From Corallium rubrum (taxonomy: Eukaryota > Cnidaria > Anthozoa > Scleralcyonacea > Coralliidae), in NCBI GenBank assembly GCA_964035015.1, contig OZ036017.1, positions 3,181,053 through 3,245,052 on the forward strand: a stretch of 64,000 bases of DNA, written 5' to 3'. The position numbers and the translations under genes were made by a program. Position 1 is the stretch's first letter. Every line of letters starts with the position of its first letter. The notes below the pieces were generated by a model. That model did no database searches. It saw only the letters and a program-made list of their open reading frames with translations, and was not told the origin of the DNA. Of the stretch, positions 18,651 through 27,500 are shown one piece after another.

Positions 18651-18867
18651 GTTTCCCTGCTACACCTAAAACCTATTTTGTAACACCGCCTCCTACCGTT
18701 GAACAACCGACGCTTAGACATAATTTCTTTCATTTATAGCGACGACATATCAACTTTGGCTAGTCCCCGAAGTAGTTTTATAAGAAAAAAGGAGATATTG
18801 ATTCAAAAAGGTGCAGGATTTCTTGATGTCTTACTTGGTCCTGTTTTAGAAGGACTCGCAGAACTAA

Positions 18868-18875
18868 TATAAAAG
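18868..18875 (+). promoter_or_regulatory. TATA box of the zinc-cluster gene
   Basis: TATAAAAG, an exact consensus, 41 bp upstream of ATG 18,917. Transcription would start about 15-20 bp before the ATG, a short leader. Function is inferred from sequence and position. Confidence 0.55.
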
Positions 18876-18916
18876 AACGATATTTTGTAAAGACCCTCAT
18901 TCGAACCCTGAACACG

Positions 18917-19589
18917 ATGGGAGAAAGATTACATGATGATTTTCGTGTTAAAGAAATACTGTCACACTTTGACTACGGAGTGGATGAAGCGACAGCGTCT
19001 TCTTTGCTGAATAGTTTACTCGCGTCCTATGTCAACTTAACATGGAATCCCAAAGGAGAAATTGTGTATCAAGGAAGAACTATACCAAACACAAAAATAG
19101 CCGAATTGGTAGAATACTGCGTATCACCTTACTTCTCAGGAATTCCCGAACCAGCTGGTCTAAATGTATTTGTAAAAGGACTCGCCGACATTAACATTGA
19201 CAAAAACCTTATCGAAAATGTTCGAGTGCTGACAATGTTGGCGCAGGCAGAAGAAGAAACAGAATCAGAGCGAAAACGAAGAAACTTCCTCCGAAGAAGA
19301 TTCCGAACACGATAAAGATTACACCGAAATAGAATCAGAAAATTCTATAATTGACGAACCTGTTGATTGCGAACGTTGTCAGAATCCTGTTAACTTTACA
19401 CATGTAATTGAGTGTCCTAAGTGTTTGTGGAAATATTTTAACAAATGCGTTATTCGAAATCTGATATGTAATGTTTGTGGTACAGAATTCAAGACTCATG
19501 ATCCATGCCTTCGGATTATAAGATGTACTGTATGCCCATATGCTAGTGTTACCGATAGATCACTAAATAATCAAGAGTTTTTTGTGTAA
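18917..19589 (+). pseudogene. acidic zinc-cluster protein gene, frameshifted copy
   Basis: The ATG at 18,917 opens an N-terminal helical region (MGERLHDDFRVKEILSHF; ATASSLLNSLLASYVNL) absent from the truncated copy at 15.1 kb. The shared middle follows (LTWNPKGEIVYQGRTIPNTK ... GLNVFVKGLADINIDKN ... TMLAQAEEETESE). A 2-bp deletion at about 19,270, seen by comparison with the inverted copy, throws the frame into a stop at 19,313-19,315. Beyond it, the acidic linker and Cys-rich module (four C-x2-C pairs) remain recognisable to a TAA at 19,587-19,589, with AATAAA directly after. A full protein would be about 220 residues. Function unknown; the architecture (short helical N-terminus, acidic linker, zinc module) would suit a nuclear regulatory or adaptor protein of the element, which is inference only. 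Confidence 0.65.
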
Positions 19590-19594
19590 ATAAA
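19589..19594 (+). terminator. poly(A) signal of the zinc-cluster gene
   Basis: AATAAA overlaps the stop codon region at the end of the plus-strand copy. The inverted copy retains the matching TTTATTT at about 15,138-15,145. Confidence 0.45.
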
Positions 19595-19639
19595 TATTTT
19601 AAACCGATTGTTGTGAATTCTGTCTTATGCAAAAGTACA

Positions 19640-20660
19640 CGCTAATGACTTTCTCGCCTAGACCTGCCTAAGCGCTTAATCCTCTTAATTGCCCCTAATG
19701 AGTTTTTCTTTTGTCTCCTGCACGTGCACTCAGGATAAATATGCAAATATCAGCCGTAGCAACATTAACAAGATGCTTGACGACGTTAATAAAATAGCCG
19801 AGTCAGCCGTTTATCTGAACAAAGTGTTTCAATGTCTTTCGAACATCTTGCCGAACGGTTTCTTCATTCAAGACATCGTTTACTTTATAAACTAAAGCCA
19901 AATAAGCGACAATTCGGCACATATGTCCAAGTAAATGGGTAAAGAACTGTTTGGCCGTTTAAGTTCCAAACTGCTATAATATTCATGTATGCTATTAATC
20001 TGAGTCTATACGAGCTCTGCCAATTCAGACCTTTAGGCTGCTCAAAACTCTCTATACTCATCGAGACAAGGTTTCAGATACAAAAATATAAAGTGCCTCT
20101 ATCAATTTCTCTTTAGTTCCTTGTAAAGAACGTCTATTTTGTTAAAGTTTACTGTACGCATGCTCTGTACGTATACGTGTCCCACAACTGTTGGCTATAA
20201 GTAGGGTTAAGGGTTTAAATGAAAGTTGGTTTCTATTAGTTATAAAGAGATAAGTCCAGTGCCTTTTACGTAACTTCGGAAATCAGTCGGAGACCAATCG
20301 GGAATGACGGGGGGTTAAGTAACATCTAGGATTAGGGGGGAAAGTTAGGGTTACTACGTCCCAAAGGAGTCTGAGAATGAATAAATAATAAGGTGAATAT
20401 GACGTAGTGAATAACGGGGGGTTGAGTGAGATTAGGGTTAGGGGGTCATATAGGAGCACGAGACATAATGACGTAATAAAACCCGGGGGTTCAGCAACAA
20501 GCCAGGGTAAGGGGTTAGAGTGTCCTATAGGAGCATGAGCCATAATGACGTATGCATAAAACACTTTCCAAGACACACTCCAAAAGACTTTCGACGTTAC
20601 TCGTAAGAGAACAGAAATCGAATGAGACGACGCGACGCTGTACATTCTCTATGGTTACAT
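19640..20660 (+). repeat. terminus-like segment D
   Basis: Homologous to segment C and, for its last ~600 bp, to the right TIR, which follows in the same orientation. It carries the quasi-palindrome at 20,154-20,170 and AGGGTTAG-type stretches (20,320-20,520). A short ORF at about 19,750-19,895 (NINKMLDDVNKIAESAVYLN) is the only protein-like part, and it is uncertain. Confidence 0.75.
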
Positions 20661-20682
20661 CCTAAGATTGCCCAAACATGTT

Positions 20683-21649
20683 CTTTTGTTTCATTTGTTA
20701 ATGAGTTTTTAATGAGTTTTTTAACGAGTTTCCTACATGTGGCTTATGCAAATATCAGTAATTTTACCCCTTATCATCCTCAACCGTCTCTTGAATACCG
20801 TGTTAAATATTCTACACTATGCAAATATCACTGCTCCTACCTCCTACGTGTGCACTGAGCCATCCTGTCGCCAAATAATATTTCGTTTATATACCGTCAC
20901 ATAAAATTGTTCCTACGGCTTTTTCGAATCATCTAAAATCTTAAGTTCTTACGATTTCTTCACTTATAAACAAGGGTTTAGCTAGCAATGATTCTAGGGT
21001 GATTGAATATTTAGGTTCTAATATAATATTCATCATATGCTATTAATTTATGTCTATACGAGCTCTGCCAATTCAGACACTTCGGCTGCTCAAAACTCTC
21101 TATACTCATCGAGACAAGGTTTCAGATAAAAAATATAAAGTGCCTCTATCAATTTCTCTTTAGTTCCTTGTAAAGAACATCTATTTTGTTAAAGTTTAGT
21201 GTACGCATGCTCTGTACGTCTACGTGTCCCACAACTGTCAACTATAAGTAGGGTAAAGTGTTTAAATGAAAAGGTGATTACTATTAGTTATAAAGAAATA
21301 AGTCTAGCGTCTTTTACGTAACTTCGGAAATCAGTCGGAGACCAATCGGGAATGACAGGGGGGTTAAGTAACATCTAGGGTTAGGGGGGAAAGTTAGGGT
21401 TACTACGTCCCAAAGGAGTCTGAGAATGAATAAATAATAAGTCGGTATGACGTAGTGAATACCAGGGGGGTTAAGTAACAGCTAGGGCTAGGGGGGAAAG
21501 TTAGGGTTACTATGTCCCAAAGGAACATGAGAAATAATGACGTAATGAGATTAGGGTTAGAACGTCACAAAGGAGAATGAATAAATAATAAGTTGAATAT
21601 TTAATGAGGCGGCATCCCTTTGGGGTCTGGAGTGGGGGGTATTACTACT
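20683..21649 (-). repeat. right 967-bp terminal inverted repeat
   Basis: Reverse complement of 8804-9770 with equal length. Wherever I compared stretches, they agree. It ends TATTACTACT at 21,649. Confidence 0.9.
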
Positions 21650-21655
21650 CGTCTA
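21650..21655. repeat. target site duplication, right copy
   Basis: CGTCTA directly after the right TIR, matching 8798-8803. Confidence 0.75.
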
Positions 21656-21704
21656 CATGTAGTTTCCTATTGAATCTACTGCAAATGTACACCTTGCCTC
21701 ATTG

Positions 21705-21773
21705 CCGCCATGTTGGATGAACGTGACAAGAGCTTTTGATCATCTGCAGTTATAATTTCATCCAACATGGCGG
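21705..21773. repeat. 69-bp inverted repeat
   Basis: Arms 21,705-21,720 (CCGCCATGTTGGATGA) and 21,758-21,773 are exact reverse complements. CCGCCATGTTGGATG is a motif typical of short foldback elements in animal genomes. Confidence 0.7.
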
Positions 21774-21791
21774 AAATATCTTTGTCCTTTG

Positions 21792-22199
21792 AGACCCCAT
21801 TTACACGACGCCGGTACAATTTGAAAATGGAACAAAATCATGCCGGTGCGTATTAAATACAGGCCAAAAGGTATTGCGTTTACACTGTGCCGGTATAATA
21901 TAATGACGGATTAGCATGTGACTATTCTCTTCAAATGAGAATTACGAAGACTTTGTGAATACTGCTGACCCGAATACTGTGGTCGTATATATCGTGATTA
22001 CCGTCATCAAACTGTTACGGCACGGGCGTTTACACGATACCGGTTAGTGTTCCGTTTTCATTTCATGTCGTCAAGGAACCCGTCTTCATTTTGTGCCGTT
22101 TTCATGTCATTTGTGTGCCGGTATCATGTAAACGCAAGGCCTAAATGGCATGATTTTGTTCCGTTTTCAAATTGTACCGGCATCGTGTAAACGGGGTCT
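21792..22199. mobile_element. 408-bp foldback MITE
   Basis: Ends are AGACCCCATTTACACGACGC and its reverse-complement counterpart GTGTAAACGGGGTCT. Arms of about 100 bp (21,792-21,895 and 22,095-22,199) pair with scattered mismatches and one indel, sharing CCGGTACAATTTGAAAA and ACAAAATCATGCC. The core has further TGCCGGTAT / CGTTTACAC motifs. Non-coding; no clear target duplication. Confidence 0.78.
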
Positions 22200-22802
22200 G
22201 ATCTCAGAAGAAGCGGTTGCACACCACCTACAGTATACTGAGGCGCCATGGCTACTCTATTGCTCCATTGTGTGATCAAGGGCTTAACGTCTCCCGGTGA
22301 TAATTACATAAGCATAATAGTGAGAACACAAGTTGAGTAGCGTGGCGCATTTCCTGATTTCCATATTCTTGACTGCAAAATTAACGTTCCTCCCAGGCCA
22401 ACGTTTCAGAACACATAAATACGCTCGTCCTTAAATGACCATCCCGCCTTTTTCGCGGCTTTTCCAAAATAGGTCTTAAAATTTTGTTTTTCCGGCAAAT
22501 TTGTCGCAAGCTTCAGTGAGCCTCAAGATTTTAGCAATCTTCTGGATAACCTATCACAACAAAAACCCTAACCCTAGTCAGAAATCTGGTTTACAACCTA
22601 GCTTTTTGGAAAAACATATTTGACAAAAAGTCCCAGCTCTTGCTGGGACATTGCATCATAATAGGACTTTTAAACACCTTCCTTAAGCAGCTGATTTTGG
22701 TCAACTAACTAGGAATTCTAATACAGCCTCAAAGTACAATCTATTTTCTGGTCTACATTTTCCGGTCTACAGTCTACATGTAAATTTTAGACGCGCTGCT
22801 AT
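22200..22802. other. probable intron sequence
   Basis: No gene recognised. It lies downstream (in minus-strand sense) of the ATP13A1 exon and is presumably intronic. One TAACCCTAACCC-like stretch occurs near 22,565. Confidence 0.4.
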
Positions 22803-22856
22803 TCAAAGACCACAGGCCAACGCAGAAGACTTGAAAGACATGCAATAGTGCAGACT
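22803..22856 (-). pseudogene. partial, decayed copy of the ATP13A1 exon
   Basis: CTGCACTATTGCATGTCTTT through GGCCTGTGGTCTTTGAAT (minus strand) aligns with the exon's CTGCACCATTTTTTGTCTTT through GGCCTGTGGTGTTTAGAT at about 80% over ~52 bp. It lies just beyond the donor site of the real exon and has a stop, so it is a small tandem duplicate. Confidence 0.65.
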
Positions 22857-22892
22857 TCCATTGCAATATTTAACATAATCCCATCTACTAAC

Positions 22893-23064
22893 CTGCTGTA
22901 CGAGTGTTGCTTCAAAAGCCACAAGCATAAACAATGTAAAAACACTGTAGTACCAATACTCATCTAAACACCACAGGCCAACACAAAATACTTGAAAGAC
23001 AAAAAATGGTGCAGTTGCTCTTTCTTTGAATAATTCCACGAAATCAGGTATGTTCATCTCAAGC
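22893..23064 (-). CDS. ATP13A1: ATP13A1 (P5A-ATPase) internal exon
   Basis: A 172-nt exon with acceptor TTATTTTAG and donor CAG|GTTAGT. It codes [20 protein letters not shown], then [20 protein letters not shown], then [17 protein letters not shown]. This is the highly conserved region of the endoplasmic-reticulum P5A-ATPase (ATP13A1/Spf1) spanning the [10 protein letters not shown] motif and the following transmembrane hairpin, before the actuator domain. The protein removes mis-targeted transmembrane helices from the ER membrane, powered by ATP. Only this exon is visible: the neighbouring ones would lie to the right (beyond the N gap) and to the left (beyond the 12.8-kb element or off-window). 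It is the only confidently identified host gene and proves a eukaryotic nuclear context. The frame ends with a split codon (phase 1) at the donor. Confidence 0.92.
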
Positions 23065-23500
23065 CTAAAATAACAAAATAAGATGTGTGTTAGCCAAACT
23101 ATTCAATCAATTATATTGATTTATGTGTGTATGTACTTTTATGTTTATTTAAATGTGTATTCGCCGAACTTTAAAATCAACTAGACAGAGAGCTAAAAAG
23201 CGGTGCCCTGTTGGGCGTCTATCGATTCCGCACCAACGAACGAATTAACAAACAAACGAACGAAGACACGATTCAGAACTAGAGTAAACACAAATTTTTC
23301 AAAATATCATGATCGAGCACATTTGAACCAGTGTAAAAATTGCATTTACTTGCGGAGTTCTTTGCTTCGGACATGTCGTGAAAAAGCTGCCAAAATCGGA
23401 TCCCTGGCGTCAAAATCGTCGCTAGCATTCTTGTTCCCAGGGTCCACGTTTCTGTGTTCGTGGCGTACGATTCCGCGGGCTATATGTAAGCGGGCTCTTT
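23065..23500. other. flank of the ATP13A1 exon, possible further exon
   Basis: Mostly AT-rich intron-like sequence. At 23,340-23,480 the minus strand has a GC-richer stretch that could code NASDDFDARDPILAAFSRHV followed by a GTAAAT donor-like site. It is too short and unsupported to call. Confidence 0.3.
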
Positions 23501-23700
23501 NNNNNNNNNNNNNNNNNNNNNNNNNNNNNNNNNNNNNNNNNNNNNNNNNNNNNNNNNNNNNNNNNNNNNNNNNNNNNNNNNNNNNNNNNNNNNNNNNNNN
23601 NNNNNNNNNNNNNNNNNNNNNNNNNNNNNNNNNNNNNNNNNNNNNNNNNNNNNNNNNNNNNNNNNNNNNNNNNNNNNNNNNNNNNNNNNNNNNNNNNNNN
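23501..23700. other. assembly gap (200 N)
   Basis: Exactly 200 undetermined bases separate ATP13A1-flanking DNA from the satellite. Gap size is probably nominal; adjacency of the two sides is an assembly claim. Confidence 0.99.
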
Positions 23701-24507
23701 CGTTTATCTCGTCATTCTGACACGAAAAAAGTTTTTTTCTTAAATAAGCTCTAAATGGCAAGTTATCGGTAAAAATTATGTTTGTGACCTAAGTCTAGCA
23801 AAACAACAGATTTGGAATGATTCCCTCAACTTTTCTGTTTTGGCAGTTTTGCCTCCTTCAGAATGTTGAAAAACGCTTATCTCGTCATTCTGAGTCGAAA
23901 AAATTTTTTCTCAAATAAACTCCAAATGGGAAATTATCGTTAAAAATGATGTTTCTGACCTAAAACTTACTAAACAACACGTTTGGAATGATTACCTCAA
24001 CTTTTCTATTTTGGCACCCTTCAAAATGTTCAACGCTTATCTCTCCATTTGTGTCAAAAAAAGTTTTTTTTTCAAATAAGCTCCAAAATGGCAAATTATC
24101 GGTATAAATGATGTTTCAATTACCTAGAAAACAACACATTTGGAATGATTCCCTCAAAAGATTTTTTCTAAATAAGCTCTCATTGGCAAATTATCAAAAT
24201 GTTGAAAAATGATGTCTCTCCATTCTGTGTCGAAAAAGTTTTTTTTCTCAAATAAGCTCCAAAATGGCAAATTATCGCTATAAATGATGTTTCTGAACTA
24301 GAACTAGTTTTGGAATGATTCCCTCAACACTATTTGGAATGATTTTTGCCAATGAGAGCTTATTTTCTTAAATAAGCTCTCAATGGCAAATTATGTCAAA
24401 ATGTTGAAAACGCTTATCTCGCCATTGGGAGTCAAAAAAAACTTTTTTTTTCTCAAATAAGCTCCAAATGGCAAATTATCGCTATAAATGATGTTTCTGA
24501 CCTAAAT
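23701..24507 (-). repeat. satellite module, reverse orientation (first copy, cut by the gap)
   Basis: Same ~820-bp module as at 33.65-34.47 kb, starting inside a monomer at the N gap. Near-identical to 33,825 onward for its first ~300 bp. It ends with the reverse-to-forward junction near 24,507. Confidence 0.8.
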
Positions 24508-27500
24508 ACTTTTTTCGACTCAGAATGATTCGAGTGTTGTTTTTCAACATTCTGAAAGAGAAACATCATTTTAACCGATAATTTGCTATTTGGAGCTTAT
24601 TTGAGAAAAAACTTTTTTTCCACTCAGAATGGCGAGATAAGCGTATTTCAACATTTTGAAGGTGACAAAACTGCGAAAATAGAAAAGTCGAGGGAAGCAT
24701 TCCAAATGTGTTGTTTTGCTAGTTTTTGGTCGCAAATATCATTTATACCGATAATTTGCCATTTTGGAGCTTATTTGAAAAAAAAACTTTTTTCGACTCA
24801 GAATGGAGAGATAAGCGTTTTTCAACATTTTGAAGGTGGCAAAACGGCCAAAATAGAAAAGTTGAGGGAATCATTCCAAATGTGTTGTTTTGCTAGTTTT
24901 AGGTCACAATCATCATTTTTAAAGATAATTTGCCATTCAGATTTTATTTAAGAAAAAATCTTTTTTCGCGTCAGACTGACGAGATAAGCGCTTTTCAACA
25001 TTTTGAAGGTGGCAAAACGGCCAAAATAGAAAAGTTGAGGGAAACATTCCAAATGTGTTGTTTTGCTAGATTTATGTCAGAAACATCATTTATACTGATA
25101 ATTTCCCATTAGAGCTTATTTAAGAAAAAAATTCTTTTCTCGAGTCAGAATGACGAGATAAGCGTTTTCAACATTTTGAAGATGGCCAAACTGCCTAAAT
25201 AGAAAAGTTGATGGAATCATTCCAAATGTGTTGTTTTGCTAGTTTTAGGTCTGAAACATCATTTATACCGATAATTTGCCATTTTGGAGCTTATTTGAAA
25301 AAAAAACTTTTTTCGACACAGAATGGAGAGATAAGCGTTTTTCAACATTTTGAAGATGGCCAAACTGCCAAAATAGAAAAGTTGAGGGAATCATTCCAAA
25401 TGTGTTGTTTTGCTAGTTTTAGGTCAAAAACATCATTTTTACCGATAATTTGCCATTTGGAGCTTATTTGAGAAAAAACTTTTTTCGACTCAGAATGTCG
25501 AGATAAGCGCTTTTCAACATTTTGAAGGTGGTAAAACTGCCAAAATAGAAAAGTTGAGGGAATCATTCCAAACGTGTTGTTTTGCTAGTTTTAGGACGGA
25601 AACATCATTTGCACCGATAATTTTCCATTTGGAGTTCATTGAGAAAAACTTTTTTCGACTCAGAATGACGAGATAAGCGTTTCTCAACATTTTGAAGGTG
25701 GCAAAACTGCCAAAATAGAATAGTTAAGGGAATCATTCCAAATGTGTTGTTTTGCTAGTTTTAGGTCAGAAACATCATTTGCACCGATAATTTTCCATTT
25801 GGAGCTTATTTAAGAAAAAACTTTTTTCGAGTCAGAATGACGAGATAAGCGCTTTTCAACATTTTGAAGGTGGCAAAACGGCCAAAGTAGAAAAGTTGAG
25901 GGAATCATTCCAAATTGCTGTTTTGCTAGTTTTAGGTCAGAAACATCATTTGCACCGATAATTTTCCATTTGGAGCTTATTGAGAAAAAACTTTTTTCGA
26001 CTCAGAATGACGAGATAAGCGTTTTTCAACATTTTGAAGATGGCCAAACTGCCAAAATAGAAAAGTTGATGGAATCATTCCAAATGTGTTGTTTTGCTAG
26101 TTTTAGGTCTGAAACATCATTTATACCGATAATTTGCCATTTTGGAGCTTATTTGAAAAAAAAACTTTTTTCGACTCAGAATGTCGAGATAAGCGTTTTT
26201 CAACATTTTGAAGGTGGCAAAACTGCCAAAATAGAAAAGTTGAGGGAATCATTCCAAATGTGTTGTTTTGCTAGTTTTAGGTCAGAAACATCATTTTTAC
26301 CGATAATTTGCCATTTGGAGCTTATTTGAAAAAAAAACTTTTTTCGACTCAGAATGACGAGATAAGCGTTTTTCAACATTTTGAAGGTGGCAAAACGGCC
26401 AAAATAGAAAAGTTGAGGGAATCATTCCAAATGTGTTGTTTTGCTAGTTTTAGGTCAGAAACATCATTTTTACCAATAATTTGCCATTTGGAGCTTATTT
26501 GAGAAAAAAACTTTTTTCGACTCAGAATGACGAGATAAGCGTTTTTCAATATTTTGAAGGTGGTAAAACTGCCAAAATAGAAAAGTTGAGGGAATCATTC
26601 CAAATGTGTTGTTTTGCTAGTTTTAGGACGGAAACATCATTTATACCGATAATTTGCCATTTTGGAGCTTATTTGAAAAAAAAACTTTTTTCGACACAGA
26701 ATGGAGAGATAAGCGTTTTTCAACATTTTGAAGGTGGCAAAACTGCCAAAATAGAAAAGTTGAGGGAATCATTCCAAATGTGTTGTTTTGCTAGTTTTAG
26801 TGTCAAAAACATCATTTTTACCGATAATTTGCCATTTGGAGCTTATTTGAGAAAAAAACTTTTTTCGACTCAGAATGACGAGATAAGCGTTTTTCAACAT
26901 TTTGAAGGTGGTAAAACTGCCAAAATAGAAAAGTTGAGGGAATCATTCCAAACGTGTTGTTTTGCTAGTTTTAGGACGGAAACATCATTTTTACCGATAA
27001 TTTGCCATTTGGAGCTTATTTGAGAAAAAAACTTTTTTCGACTCAGAATGACGAGATAAGCGTTTTTCAACATTTTGAAGGTGGTAAAACTGCCAAAATA
27101 GAAAAGTTGAGGGAATCATTCCAAACGTGTTGTTTTTCTAGTTTTAGGACGGAAATATCATTTATACCGATAATTTGCCATTTTGGAGCTTATTTGAAAA
27201 AAAAACTTTGCGTTTTTCAACATTTTGAAGGTGGCAAAACGGCCAAAATAGAAATGTTGAGGGAATCATTCCAAATGTGTTGTTTTGCTAGTTTTAGGTC
27301 AAAAACATCATTTGCACCGATAATTTTCCATTTGGAGCTTATTGAGAAAAAACTTTTTTCGACTCAGAATGACGAGATAAGCGTTTTTCAACATTTTGAA
27401 GGTGGCAAAACGGCCAAAATAGAAAAGTTGAGGGAATCATTCCAAATGTGTTGTTTTGCTAGTTTTAGGTCAGAAACATCATTTTTACCGATAATTTGCC

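Larger units (their letters stand above)
8804..21649. mobile_element. 12.8-kb Maverick/Polinton-like element without the usual genes
   Basis: Defined by two 967-bp inverted arms (8804-9770 and 20,683-21,649) flanked by the direct 6-bp duplication CGTCTA. Ends are AGTAGTAATACCC...GGGTATTACTACT. Long TIRs, a 6-bp duplication and an AG start are features established for Mavericks/Polintons (retrovirus-like integrase). No integrase, polymerase, ATPase, protease or capsid gene was found inside, so it would be non-autonomous and mobilised in trans, perhaps by relatives of the element at 1-7.25 kb. The cargo is a BEN-domain gene fragment, a zinc-cluster gene in two damaged copies, and many repeats. 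The arms look identical wherever compared, so the insertion is recent. An alternative is a segmental inverted duplication, but exact boundaries plus the duplication argue against it. Confidence 0.7.

Noticed and set aside
18101-18733. Gly-Tyr-Pro-rich repeat proteins
   Set aside because: By-product of a minisatellite whose 42-bp unit is a multiple of three.
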